Assembly: GCA_025890175.1 (NCBI GenBank)
Contig: JANPYM010000003.1
Coordinates: 2,104,795-2,168,794 of the forward strand
Direction: 5' to 3'
From: Ciborinia camelliae
Taxonomy: Eukaryota; Ascomycota; Leotiomycetes; Helotiales; Sclerotiniaceae
DNA: 64,000 nucleotides
How positions within the stretch are numbered: position 1 is the first letter of the stretch; every line of letters starts with the position of its first letter. The notes beneath the pieces were generated by a model, which saw only the letters and a list, made by a program, of their open reading frames with translations, did no database searches and was not told where the DNA came from. Below, piece after piece: positions 47,251 to 58,772 of the stretch. A program made the position numbers and the translations under genes.

Positions 47251-48597
47251 CTAGTAGTCGTGGTCGTAGGTATTCCAAAATACCGGGCTCGGGGTCCTCA
47301 CCCTCGGAGGGGCTCTTCGATTTGTCCTCGCAGTAGAACGCACAATTCTCGGCCGTATAATACCTTGACATCTTGGACACGCTTTCATCTTACAGCCCGG
47401 GCACTGCAGCAGGTAGGTCCAAACCTCATTGCACTTTGGGCATGCTGTACGACCTTGTACCTTTGACCACCAGTCGCCATGGCGGCAGTTTGATGTGGAA
47501 GTCTGGTAAGTGCTACCCTCAGCCGTAAAGGAAAATTCGGGAAGATTTTGATGTGCGTATTGTTCCCGGTGTATTTTGGTTCTATCATCAATGATCTTTT
47601 GCCACTTCCTGTTTTCTTCCTCCTGTTTTCTCAAAGCCTCCGCTGCCTCTCTCTCCTGTTTCTCTCGCTGCTGTTGCTCCTGTTTCCAAATCTTTTCTAA
47701 TCTCTCTCGCTCGATTTTCTCCCTCTCTTGCCTCTCTCTAGCCATTCTCTCCCTTTCCAATCTTTCCCTCTCTTGCCTCTCCCTCTCTTCTCTAGCCCAT
47801 ATCTTACATTGAATGTCTGTTATTTTTCTATCATCGACAAGATCCGCAGCATCCACGTCTTCTTTTGCCTTTCTTAATAGCCTTTCCTTGTTCTTCAAAT
47901 CTCCCTTCTTTAACACCAATCGCCTCTCTTTCATGTCCTTCTCAATCCTCCTCTCCTGGCGCTCCCTATCCTTGCGTTCTTTCTCCTCCTCAGTCTCTTT
48001 TACCTTTTTGTATATGGGCGACAACAACCATGTTCCCCAACTGTTCTCCTGTGCTATTTTCGCCGCTTCAGCAGCCACAATACTATCCAAGTTATTGATT
48101 TCTTGCTCCAACCGTCGAATATCCGCCTGGAGCTTGAAAATTGGCAATTCAAAAAGATACTTCGTAGTCTGCCATCGTGTCCCACGCTCTTGCTTGGACT
48201 TTTGAAGTGCGGCAATCTGTGCCGCTTCGCTGAGTGCTTCCGATCTCCGAGTATGAGGTGTTTGTGTGGCTTGAGGGGAGGGCGAACTTCGTTTTATAGA
48301 AGGATAGATAACATCATAGTCTCGGCGTTTGCTTTCGTCCTTCAGCGTCTCATAGGCTCTTCCGAGCTTCAATGTTTAATTTCAGCTTATTAAGTTTGCT
48401 AATCGACAAAAGAACTACTCTGTGCCCGAAAATTGACATACCAGTTGAAAGGCTTCAGTAGCATCATGGCTGGTATTGCGATCTGGGTGAAGCTTCTTCG
48501 CCAACCGTCTATAGGACTGTACGACTTGATCTGACGTAGCAGTTTGCACCACTTCAAGGATCATGTAATAATCCTCTGTAATTAGTACCGGCGCCAT
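47251..48597 (-). CDS. J-domain (DnaJ) protein with charged coiled coil and C-terminal zinc ribbon
   Basis: Exons 48597-48442 and 48366-47251 (75-bp intron) give 423 aa. The N-terminal J domain (residues 6-68) reads DYYMILEV... with YRRLAKKLHPDRN; HPD is at 37-39, required in the family to stimulate Hsp70 ATPase. The intron splits the J domain after residue 52, and exon 2 resumes LGRAYETLKDESKRRDYD. Residues ~120-330 form a very long, highly charged Glu/Arg/Lys coiled coil. The C-terminus carries C346, C361-x2-C364, C374-x2-C377 and C382-x2-C385, a double zinc-ribbon-like arrangement. There is no signal peptide or transmembrane helix, so it is a cytosolic/nuclear class C J-protein. The client is unknown. 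Proteins of this layout are common hypothetical genes in Pezizomycotina. Confidence 0.88.
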
Positions 48598-50280
48598 TTT
48601 TCGGCAAGTGTGTTTCCGGAAGGTGCTTGTCTAGTGTCTGCTTGGAAGACTCGATCAAGGATGACTTATCTCATTTCTTATTATCGTAGAGCCTCATCGC
48701 TGTGACTATTTGTTTGTTGTGTTGTCAGTACAGACGAGGTTGCACTGCGTTTCCCGTGACTTAACGAGGAATTTTTAGTCCAACCAGAACATTCAAAGAG
48801 ATTCCAGACAAAATTCAATAATCTTTCAAAAGCAAGATTCTAAGGTAAAAAATCTAGTGACTGGTGAGCATTTTACGAGTTCATTACTGAACATATGTAC
48901 ACTGAAGAATCCAGTTGTGTAGCAAAGAGCTGAATACCTTCCATTGCCGCCTTCGAGACTCAATTAAACTATGTTTTTGGATGGAGCATACAACGCTAAT
49001 GTATCTCACCACTTGATGGTTTATCGACCCTTGAAATATGTTGATGCTATTGAGTTATATGAACTCACTTACCCGTTTCATATAACCACTTCACTAAACA
49101 CGAAAATGCTTTACTTATATTGTTCTTCAACATGGTATGATAATGTTTAACGAGTCGATAGAGAGACTAAATACAATTCTCACTATAGATTCGGATCTTA
49201 TTAGGAATGAGAAAAGAGATGGACACGATAAATTCACTTAAAGCCCAGTTCGCAACAACAATGTTGGTGGGTATACTAGGTAATCAATCGATTTTTTACA
49301 GTATAATAGTACAATTGGCGCTTAAATTTGCTTCTTAGCGCTTCGTTTGCGCTCCCTTGCCATTATCTACCTAGGTATTAACTTACCAACGAAAGAAAGA
49401 AAATATTCTACACTCCTCGCCAATGATTATCTATCCAAGTATCAATCTGACAGATATAAGACGAAAGAGAGAGAGGACTGAAAATAATGGAGAGAAAAGA
49501 AGTTTCTATTCTGTGTATACGAGAGAGGCTCTGCTGGATGCAAGTGGGAAGCGTGAATTACCCGCTATCCGATCTTTCTTCTCTCAACTCATACTACTAA
49601 TGTTAACGTTTTCACTTCTGGTTCACATCTAATTTTCTTGGCTTAGCTTTCCTATATACCCAATCTTACCATAATAGGACCTTTTGAGAGACCATATTTG
49701 GGTACGGTCCCGGTATGTAATGGAACTGTCGAATTCCTAGATTGATAGATATCCTCGATCTCCTCTTGACTGTTGTTTTCGCATAATCTTGGGACGGGAG
49801 TCTACACAGCTATAGAGAAACCACATCGAAATCAAAGCCACACCCGAGTCCAAGTGTGTCGGTACATGAATGACCTTTGTACTTATTATTGTTTGACTTT
49901 GTACCGTTTTGTTTCTGTGGCACGATTCATTTCTGGACATATGAGAGGACATTTCAGGCCGTGTTCAATAAAGGACTATCAGTTAAACATGGCAGATATG
50001 AGACTTCATTCTTGACTGTTAATTCATTCAAACTTGGCATGCTTGCTCACAACGCAAAAATTATTCAAAATTTCAAATATGACTTCAATTACATTATCAT
50101 CAACCCAGTATCGCCTGCCATCACTTATCCGCTGTTATCACCCTCAGCCATGAAGATTACCAGTCATTATCCACCAACTGCCATTCAGAACCAACTACCC
50201 TTCAGAACCAAGTGCCCTCCAGAACCATCTCCCCTTCAGAATCATCCGCCCTTTAGGACTATCTATCCATTTGGATGCGC
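48598..50280. other. Intergenic, 1.7 kb
   Basis: AT-rich promoter-side DNA of the J-protein and 3' flank of the cysteine-rich gene. It contains a degenerate 17-bp tandem repeat (50180-50270). No gene supported; the long open frame from 49877 opens at TTG and runs into the effector-like gene antisense. Confidence 0.5.
50180..50270. repeat. Degenerate ~17-bp tandem repeat (CCCTTCAGAACCA)
   Basis: Four to five imperfect copies, with CCATTCAGAACCA, CCCTTCAGAACCA, CCCTCCAGAACCA and CCCTTCAGAATCA visible in succession. It ends just before the 3' end of the minus-strand cysteine-rich gene. Confidence 0.75.
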
Positions 50281-50619
50281 TTACTCCTTGTAACATGGAG
50301 TACGGTCGAGAGACTCGAAAACGGTAGCGCACTTGTATTCTCCTGAGGCTGCACAAGCGGTACCACCGGAAGCGGCACCATCAGCACGCTTGGCAGCGGC
50401 GCACTTGGCGGTGCAGTCGAGGTTTCCTATTTCATCATCCTGTTTAAGAGAATTAGTTATGGCTGAAACTAGAAGTATACAGGCCTAGGGCCTAATAGGA
50501 CATACGGAGTAGACACAGCAGTGCTTTCCAGTGGAGAACTCGCACTGGCAGTAGGTGCATGCCTGCACGGAGATGGCGCTGGCGATGAGGAACATAGCGA
50601 TGGATGCGAGGCGGACCAT
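50281..50619 (-). CDS. Small secreted ten-cysteine protein, effector candidate
   Basis: Exons 50619-50506 and 50439-50281 (66-bp intron with gtatgt...acag ends) give 90 aa. A classic signal peptide fills residues 1-20 (MVRLASIAMFLIASAISVQA) with cleavage expected after A20. The mature ~70 residues contain ten cysteines: C21, C24, C26, C34, C35 and five more in exon 2, in a CTYCQCEF...HCC...DCTAKC...ACAASGEYKC...PCYKE arrangement, enough for five disulfides. No enzyme motif is present. Size, secretion signal, cysteine content and location in gene-poor accessory DNA fit fungal small secreted proteins, many of which act in host interaction or antagonism. That role is inference. The gene model is mine; a naive ORF would overrun the donor and start too far upstream. 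Confidence 0.85.
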
Positions 50620-50639
50620 TTTTGCGGTATTGGAAGTGG

Positions 50640-50692
50640 AAGTTTGGTGGTTTGGTGATTTGGTAATTTGGTGGTTTGGTGGTTTGGTTGAA
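50640..50692. repeat. TTTGGTG(G/A) tandem repeat in leader of the cysteine-rich gene
   Basis: Six or seven copies of GGTGGTTT/GGTGATTT-like units. On the gene strand this is an ACCAAACC-rich, G-poor 5' leader directly before the start codon at 50619. Confidence 0.8.
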
Positions 50693-52450
50693 GTGTTGGT
50701 TATGCTTTGAATGTTGTTGGAGAGCTGATGTGGAAAGATATATTCGAGGTGGGAGATATCCATCTTCTTATACTCATTTCTTGAAGTTGGAAAGCTGTCT
50801 AGACTTTCTCTCGTGCTCTCATTCTCAACATTATCCGGCATGAAGCCGTCATAGATACACCAATTGACAAGATGATTGTTTGAAGGCAAGACAATCTGCC
50901 TTCCCACAAGACAGTCTACCTTGCTAACAGAGTTCCTTCACAATACCCGCTGTTAGACCGTACCTACGGAGCCGCCAACTAGGATTCTTGACCCCCCATA
51001 TTTCACATTATCAACACCTTGATGGCACCCTTATTTCCTGAAGCAGGCTAGTCAGTGGTCACTCCAGGTTTGATACTATGGGTATCTTCTGTCGTAAGAA
51101 TTTCGGATATCATGGATGAATATCCACGATGGAAAATAAAGTTTTCGAGCCTTGACTTTTGCAAAGCTTGAAAATCAAGCTTAAACTGATAAGCTCATCG
51201 GATTCGTATTCGGTGTAGATTAAAAACTCTTGTTTTTATTATCTTCTATGGATGGGGCCATGTGCATTTCTTAATCTCATTACCTTGAAAAAACTTTAAA
51301 TCTTATTATACCTTTCTTATATCATATATGACAACAGGGTCACATGGCCTGATTAGTTCAATAATTAATCTTATCATCCCATCCCATCCCACATTTCGAG
51401 ACCGACTTGATGAGGGAGGACTTTTATTGGCTTTTCACGAGTCCACTTCAGACATCCGGTCCACTTTCGCATAAGCCTCGGGGATTATCAGATCAAAAGC
51501 TTAGTTGTACGCACAGCCGTCCCGTACCGAGAGTTAAACCTTCTAGACTGCCGGGTCCTCTCGTTAGCTTCTAGTACTAGCAACACAACGTGCGGATAAA
51601 AGTCTTATCCCACATTCTCGGGAACGGGAGGTGCCAGGTGAATGTCGATCTGTCGATCTATTCCTTAATACCGGGATTTTCATGCAATTGTTTCCTCAGC
51701 GGTGTGATAGATGCACTGGATAGATGGGATAAATGGGATAAATGGGATAATAATATATTATTGTAATCTCAAATTCTCATGGAGTTGTATGAGCAACAGG
51801 GTTTGTATTCAAACTCTAAAACTTTCAACGAATGATGATGAGGACTCTTGTCATCGACGGAAAATTGTAAATACACAAAAATAAACTTGGCGAAGGGCTA
51901 GTTCAAGTTCTCAACATTTAATATCAAATAAATTAGCCGCAAGCAAGCGACAATGATATCACATGGCCCGTCCATAATAAAGAACAAATATTTCCGCACC
52001 ACGTGTGCGCATCTCAAGAAAAGAAACTTTATCGTGAACATCCATGGATTATTATCTTGAAGCTCCATGGAAATTTCTTAACAGGGGTGAATTATAATCT
52101 TGATACAATTGTCATTCTTTTTATATAAAATGAGTGCTGTAACTTCGAAGCATAATTCCTCCAATGCAACCACAGTACTGCTGAAATAATGTATCTTTGT
52201 ACCATCAATCTTGCATAACATAAACCCGCGTACTCAGACGTGCACCAGAATCATAGTCACATGATAAAGTAAAAAGTCTTCGCTCAGTGTATAAAAGTTA
52301 GACGATTGATGTCATACAATACCAAAGTAAGATCACAATATCGTACGATGTCGATGTTACAACTTACATGATGTTGGTAAACTTTCGGATCTTGAGTGAA
52401 GGGGTTGTCATCAAGCGAACCAATACATTGATTGCATCAGTTTATGCCAA

Positions 52451-52792
52451 ATGGTGTCCTTAATCTTACTACCTCATAAACGTCAAGCCAATTCCAAGGT
52501 TCCAGTCGATGAGACATTGTCATCATATGCGAACAACGATACTGATAAGATCTGCCTGTCAAATGGACTGGGGACGGTGAAGCGAAGTTGCCCGTGTCTC
52601 AACGGCTTGAAACTCGAGATATATGATTCAGGCAAAAGCGATGGGGTCTACCGTCTATATCGAAATGGGTTTTCTCCGTCAGATTTGGGTTTAGGTACGC
52701 CAAATATCCAAAAGCTTATACTAGGTAGCTATGTTCGCCATGGCCCATATATCATTTCCTCATTGGTCCCCGGAATTTTTGAGGGGCAGTAA
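52451..52792 (+). CDS. Doubtful ORF, 113 aa
   Basis: Begins at an ATG and encodes 113 aa with a plausible mix of residues (KRSCPCLNGLKLEIYDSGKS in the middle) but no family signature, signal peptide or conserved neighbour. It could be an orphan gene, a relic or chance. Confidence 0.22.
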   Translation: MVSLILLPHKRQANSKVPVDETLSSYANNDTDKICLSNGLGTVKRSCPCLNGLKLEIYDSGKSDGVYRLYRNGFSPSDLGLGTPNIQKLILGSYVRHGPYIISSLVPGIFEGQ

Positions 52793-53753
52793 GATTAAAA
52801 CTTCCTCGTAAAGATTGATGATTTAATATATTGGAATCATTCAGATAAAGTTTCGTTTCTCCCTGGTGGAATTTCAAAGTTTGCGGTATGGACAGTATCA
52901 CGGATGCTATTAAGGGGCACGTTGTGGGTTGAGAACAGGTTGAGATAATCTGTTTACTCACTGCATACCTTATACCCTATCCCCAAATGATACTAGCGTA
53001 AGATTATGTCACCATATCCTGCTCAGGCTGCTCAGCTTGCTCAGGCTGCCTATGATCTTGGTGGTGGGTGCAGGTGGGTTGTATTTTGGAACTTGGACTT
53101 GGGCTGGTGGGGAAATTAATATGTATCAGAACAAAACGAAAACTCACGACTTCGACGTGTACAAGTTCAACCAACCACCTACAACCAACCACCCACAATC
53201 AGCAGATTCAGCTCCTCTTCACACCATTCTAACAAGAAGATGAACGGACATCAAAGAAGATGCTAGGAAAACGAGATTCAAGATGCGAAACATGAATGTC
53301 TTCACTCGGTGTCGAATTCCTCGGGAATTTATCGGGTTATAATATGATCATGATACCGAAGAAATTCTTCGCCTAGTCCCCTACCACAACTACGAGCTAC
53401 ATACATCTTCATAAATTCTCAACAAAACAATCCTTCGTTATATATGTTATCATTTCTAAAAGCAAAAGGTTCATGCGTTTGCAGGGAATCGAACATTTTC
53501 CATAGTTAGAGTAACAGAGTGGTGTCTCTACAATCCCTTCCACCTTGATACCTTATTAAAGGCCTTCCTGAACTTCTCGCCCCTTTGGCCTCTAGTCAGT
53601 GCTGGGTTGCCCTTAGATTCCAATTGAATTTTGGAATTAGAATCTTTGGTAGGCCATGAATTACCTTTACCATCCCACAGGTCATCATATAGAGCTATCA
53701 TCAGTCCTGATGAGATCATTTTGGAAAGTCTTAACCTTGAGTGATTATACGCT

Positions 53754-54074
53754 ATGTATAATACATTCCGGGAAACAAGGATCTCTCACGATGACATTAA
53801 TTTGAGTTTACGGTGCCATTCTCGTATATTCGGAAAGGAGATGACAGGCCCCTTGTTGAGAGATCCATTCGTTTTATCTCTGATCATAAAAGCAAAATCG
53901 TTTAATGCGTTCAAACCCGATATGAAGAAACGCAGGTGGTCAGGGTGTAAAAAAGAAGAGTTAGAGCTGTTGATTGGGTTATGTGCTACATATACCGGCC
54001 ATCTTACTTTGTTGGCGAAGCACATGTTCACATATGTTAGTGGTGTTGAGTGGACACTGGAAAATCAAGATTAA
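53754..54074 (+). other. Open frame with faint retroelement-like tail
   Basis: 106 codons from an ATG. The segment EELELLIGLCATYTGHLTLL resembles the 'LLIGLxTGHxxL' motif seen after the RNase H region in some fungal LINE-type ORFs. Nothing else of such an element is readable around it, and the downstream frame is broken. Weak. Confidence 0.2.
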
Positions 54075-54368
54075 TCAAAAAATAAAGATATGTGATCTTT
54101 TACGCCATGCAAAAGTGATGTGTGATCATACAGCAAGTTTCTTGCGGGCTGTAGAAGATCAGAATTTTGCTCATAATAAAATCATTAGGGATCGAGTGCT
54201 CATTCATTTTCGGGAACCGGGAGTTTTCCTTCGGTCTATTCTTATATATATGCCCGGAAGATATATTCATCGGTGAAGCAAGTAATGCCGTATTCTCGAG
54301 ACGAGTCAGCATCTGTTACCTGTACTTTTTGTCTATTACCTCCTTGACTACTTTACCTAATTACCTAG

Positions 54369-54435
54369 TGTTGGACTTATTATATTGTTGTAGTGACTAT
54401 CGAGTTAGTGTATATAAAACTATTTTATAACAACA
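54369..54435 (-). mobile_element. 67-bp solo-LTR-like element, copy B
   Basis: Bounded by a perfect 5-bp direct repeat CCTAG (54364-54368 and 54436-54440). Read on the minus strand it starts TGTTGTTATAAAATAG and ends GTCCAACA, i.e. TG...CA termini. It matches copies A and C, with an ~8-bp internal expansion and several transitions. The 5-bp duplication and the TG/CA ends are the insertion signature of LTR-element integrases. Confidence 0.8.
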
Positions 54436-54559
54436 CCTAGTAACTTTCTTATATTAAATTCCGCTAGTATTTTCTTTTCATGCTTTATTGTCTGACTCCC
54501 AGATATACTATACTTAGTTGAATGATTTGACCTTTGAGAATAACTTCGAATTATATAAT

Positions 54560-55260
<701 letters not shown>

Positions 55261-56082
55261 TCTTTTGTCAAAATGTTCATCTAAATAAAAGAATATTCAT
55301 ATAAATATCTCTTGTAATTATGCACAGTAAGACCCAGAGAACTGGAGCTTCCTAGAGCAATTTATTTTCTGAGATTTCTCCTTGAACGACCATATGGAAG
55401 CTTCATCGCCAGAAGATCTCTATCCGTTGTTTTCTCCCAGATTTGCATCTCTTAAACTTCCCAATTCACCCAAATAGCAAAGGTTAGACTCAGAACTTGA
55501 AAGCCAAAACATGACACTGGCTGGAAGACGCACTTAAGACTTAGCAATTCTGTACGACAATTTCAGATTTTCTAGTTGATCATCTACTCCAAAATGTTCC
55601 GCCCTTTTGCATACCCGTCTCAACCATTCCTGGGTACAAATAATGAGCAGCAAAGAACTTTGCTACCCCAGTTTTACTGTCATTTTATGTGAATTAACTT
55701 ACACCGATCAGAAGGTGAGCTAATCCCGATTGTACGCGAACCTTAATAGCTTCTCCAGCTTCGAAGTACGATAATAATTACACCACAGGGAAAGAGCCCT
55801 TAACGTCTATTTTCCAAGGATGCCACTAGGACTATTAGTTTCTATTAACAGGGTCACTGTAATATGCCGGAGCTTCTGGCTTTATGATTCCATAAAGCAA
55901 AAAAGAAAATAGTTACTATAAATGCAGCAAAAAAACTAAACCTTGCTAGGTTGTAACAAGAAAGAAGATACGACAGTTATGAAACCAAGAATATTGCCTG
56001 AAATAATTGAATTTTGAGATATAATAGTCGCGCTAAACTACTATTTCCCCTCACACCTGGAGACAAAAATAACTGTGAAAGC
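55261..56082. other. Intergenic between two relics
   Basis: About 0.8 kb, AT-rich, with no reading frame that I can connect to the halogenase or the NmrA relic. The missing half of the halogenase is not found here. Confidence 0.5.
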
Positions 56083-56697
56083 TCAAGGGCCTGTCGTTGG
56101 CAGATGAGGATGCATGAAATAAAAAGGGCTGCCTTGATCTGTGAAGCTTAATGCATAGCTTCTTTGCTTATCAACAGACATCGCCCCCGGTTTAAAATAG
56201 ATCGTTGTCAACCAATTCTCTTGCGACCGAAGAAGCTTCTCAGTCTCTTTCAGATCATCGACACGTTGGATGCAGAATGGAGCAATATTTGCCTCAAAAT
56301 ACAAGGGATATTGCTAGAAGTGATCGTTAATGGTCGCTGACGAGAGGAGAACGAGTTGGGGCATCTTTAAAACTTCGGTCTGCTTGAGGCCCTCTAGTGC
56401 ATGAAATACGCTGGTCGCTGTGTCTTGGCCGAGATGGCGCCCGGGAATATTGTCATTGGTAAAAACGATCAGGAAAGCGGCACGGGATCCCTTCAAACAA
56501 TGTTTGAGTAGCGCTTCCTTAATACTGCCCTCAAATACATACACCTGCTTCCTATCTTTGACTTCGGAGATAAGTCGTAAGAGTTTAGACTTGTTTCGAC
56601 AATAAGCATTTATTTTGGTGCTCGTCTGTGTTAAAAGATTTTGGATGAGGGGTGTGCCGCAATTGCCAGTCGGGCCAAGAACTGCATAGACATCCAT
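56083..56697 (-). pseudogene. NmrA-like NAD(P)-binding protein (AflX/MdpK-like) relic
   Basis: Starting at the ATG at 56697 the frame reads MDVYAVLGPTGNCGTPLIQN, the Rossmann GxTGNxG motif of the NmrA family. It continues with KINAYCRNKSKLLRL, FTNDNIPGRHLGQDTA and MPQLVLLSSATIN. These blocks are those of the AflX/MdpK group of anthraquinone and aflatoxin-type pathways. A TAG at 56314-56316 interrupts the frame. The same frame continues after it (DDLKETEKLLRSQENWLTTI, FKPGAMSVD), so this is a single nonsense mutation. The normal C-terminal end is missing: the frame closes soon after SFTDQGSPF in an unrelated tail. Probably inactive, and part of the decayed cluster. Confidence 0.75.
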
Positions 56698-56960
56698 ACT
56701 TCGAAGGCTTCCCATTAGACTCGAGGATAAACTTCTCAGACTGGATGGACACAATTTGAAAATTAGACATGTAGAATATCTCGCTTAAAAACGAAGTACA
56801 ATTCTTGGTTGATTAGTTCAAAGTTTGCATCATTGTCTTACTAAGTCATGAAGGGGTATTATTACTTACCGAACCGAGCTTCGCCTATCAGCCAAGACTC
56901 AAGTCGCCTAATTCCCCCCCGAAGCTCAATCAAATGAGGTTCCTGGGAACTTAGACTTCT

Positions 56961-57019
56961 TATTGAACTTATTGTATTGTTGTATCGAGCTAGTATATGT
57001 AGAACTATTTATAACAACA
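56961..57019 (-). mobile_element. 59-bp solo-LTR-like element, copy C
   Basis: Bounded by a perfect 5-bp direct repeat CTTCT (56956-56960 and 57020-57024). On the minus strand it starts TGTTGTTATAAATAG and ends GTTCAATA. It is close to copy A over the full length. It lies between the NmrA relic and the SnoaL-like gene. Confidence 0.8.
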
Positions 57020-57291
57020 CTTCTAGACTGCCCGAAGCCAATTTTTTCACGAGCCCGGATACTACTTTCGTGCACCTTCAATTCCCAAACCATGCAATTA
57101 GAATTTATAGGCATGATAAATGGTCAGTCAGAAAATGGATCTTTTAATGATTTATTGATATTGGATGCGTGCAATTCCACTCGAAACAAAGAATTGGGTT
57201 TTCTTTACTACATTATTGATCGACCAAGATAAACTGAACTAGATATGTAGCCCCTATAAAGTACAAAAATTTGCATTGACTTGGACTTTAT

Positions 57292-57801
57292 TTAGTGACT
57301 AGTAGCTCCTTGTTCCTTCATGTACTGCTGAAACTTGGGGAAGAATTCCTGATAGAACGCTGAATCAACCATCTCTTCAATTTTCTTAACTTTCGTCCCA
57401 TCCTCAGTGAAGGTGACAAATACGGCGTATTCATTCGTCCACTTCAAATCTCCAAAAGACGTATCGGCATAAGAAATTGCATAGATGACCGCCTTGCTCC
57501 TAGGAGAATCGTGCACAATCTCGCGGATATCCAACTGCGCAGAAAATAAGGACCAGAATAGAGCAGACGACCAGCTGTCCCTCAAATTACTTACCCGGTA
57601 GTTTTTCAGAATATCAACGAGCCCTGGTAAAATCTCTAAGACTTCACTTCGCGATCTCGCTGGTACCCCCAGTGATAAAGGTAACATTTTTTGAGTGCAA
57701 TCTTCAGACCATGTTGCCATCCAAGATTCGGGAGTGAATTCCTTCCACCCTGCAATAAACTTGTCAAGAGTAGCGGCCTGAACTTCTGTCGGTGCAGGCA
57801 T
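57292..57801 (-). CDS. SnoaL/NTF2-like small protein, cluster-associated
   Basis: Exons 57801-57595 and 57534-57292 give about 149 aa; the intron is 60 bp (gtaagt...gcgcag). The start is the ATG at 57801; the frame two codons upstream opens only at GTG. The pattern of an N-terminal helix (LDKFIAGWKEFTPESWMATW), the acidic turn SEDCTQKMLPLSLG, and later strands (KAVIYAISYADTSFGDLKW, EYAVFVTFTEDGTKVKKIEE) fits the alpha+beta-cone SnoaL/NTF2 fold used by polyketide cyclases and isomerases in fungal clusters. The substrate cannot be told. It is one of two genes in this cluster without a visible break. The intron is a multiple of three with no stop, so retention would give a 169-aa form. Confidence 0.78.
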   Translation of the reverse strand: MPAPTEVQAATLDKFIAGWKEFTPESWMATWSEDCTQKMLPLSLGVPARSRSEVLEILPGLVDILKNYRVSNLRDSWSSALFWSLFSAQLDIREIVHDSPRSKAVIYAISYADTSFGDLKWTNEYAVFVTFTEDGTKVKKIEEMVDSAFYQEFFPKFQQYMKEQGATSH

Positions 57802-58772
57802 GTTCACTTTTCAGAACAATTCTATCTTTAACAGAGAGCCAAGTGTCAATAGATGTTAAACGCATCAAGATCGAGCTCCAGGGTTTAATTTGTTCGTGGA
57901 TGTATTGAATTGAAAATCTATCAACGCTATTCGCCCATCGAGTACGCCGTGTTCACTGCAAGTCTTTGTTCAACGAGAAAAGACTTGAGCACGTGAATTG
58001 TCAATGTCATTTGCTATTACCTAGTACTCCGCGAATAAAGTGCCGCTCGGGTAGGGCCATCTGTTTTAGGAAGTGTAAAATAATCCGATACCCGAGGTCC
58101 GACATCCGACATCCGAAATCCGATACCCGAAAAGTGCGGAGGTCCGACCTCACTTTATAGAGAGATTTCACCGATATACTGTATGTAAGTCTGTAAGAAA
58201 CCAGCAGAATGAGTGCCTAGCAAAGTTTCAGTGGTAAATAATGCAGCATGCAGTAATGAAAACCCTACAATCTCCCCAAAGGACTTTCACGCCCCGTTAA
58301 TACTTTCAGGCTTCAAGCACTAGGTACCTACTTGTATTGGTGTCGCTAATTAAGCCCCTGAGTTGGCATTGGCCTGATAGTTTCAGAAAGAATCGACTCA
58401 CTATCACCAAGAAAGAATTGAAACAATTCGTCCCGTATGTCATTTTTTGATACTTGCAGTTCCCCCCTGAACTATGGGTAACCTTACTGCAACATTTCCA
58501 AAAATCCAGTTTATGCAGCTCCACCATCAAGCGTCAAAATCTTCCCGTTTACCCTTTCGACGGTTGCAGGACACTTCTCCTATCGGATATCGGAGAGGAC
58601 CATGTATCCTCAAGGGTAGACAATTTAGTATTTGAATAGGTGAACAAGAGAGTTCCCATTTTCCAAGATATCTCACTAGATATTCATTTCCTTTCCTCTT
58701 AATGATGTTTTGAAGAGCTTGTGTTTTGACGGACTGGACATTTTTATTTTCAGGAATAGCTATAAATTAAGC
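57802..58772. other. Intergenic between SnoaL-like gene and monooxygenase relic
   Basis: No gene supported. A run of GACATCCGA/GATACCCGA units (~58087-58140) forms a short imperfect repeat (CCGATACCCGA, CCGACATCCGA, CCGAAATCCGA). Confidence 0.55.

Larger units (their letters stand above)
50700..54363. other. Gene-poor accessory DNA, 3.7 kb
   Basis: No firm gene. Small open frames (52451-52792; 53528-53719 minus; 53754-54074) begin with ATG, but none has a recognisable domain. A GGATAAAT run lies near 51718-51745, and an ACCAACCACC-rich patch lies at ~53165-53205. Confidence 0.45.

Noticed and set aside
49877..50293. 138-codon frame antisense to the end of the cysteine-rich gene
   Set aside because: Opens at TTG, hydrophobic only from T-rich DNA, and its end is the CCCTTCAGAACCA repeat.
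53475..53500. GTTCGATTCC on the minus strand resembling a tRNA B box
   Set aside because: No T-stem pairing around it and no A box at the right distance; not a tRNA gene.
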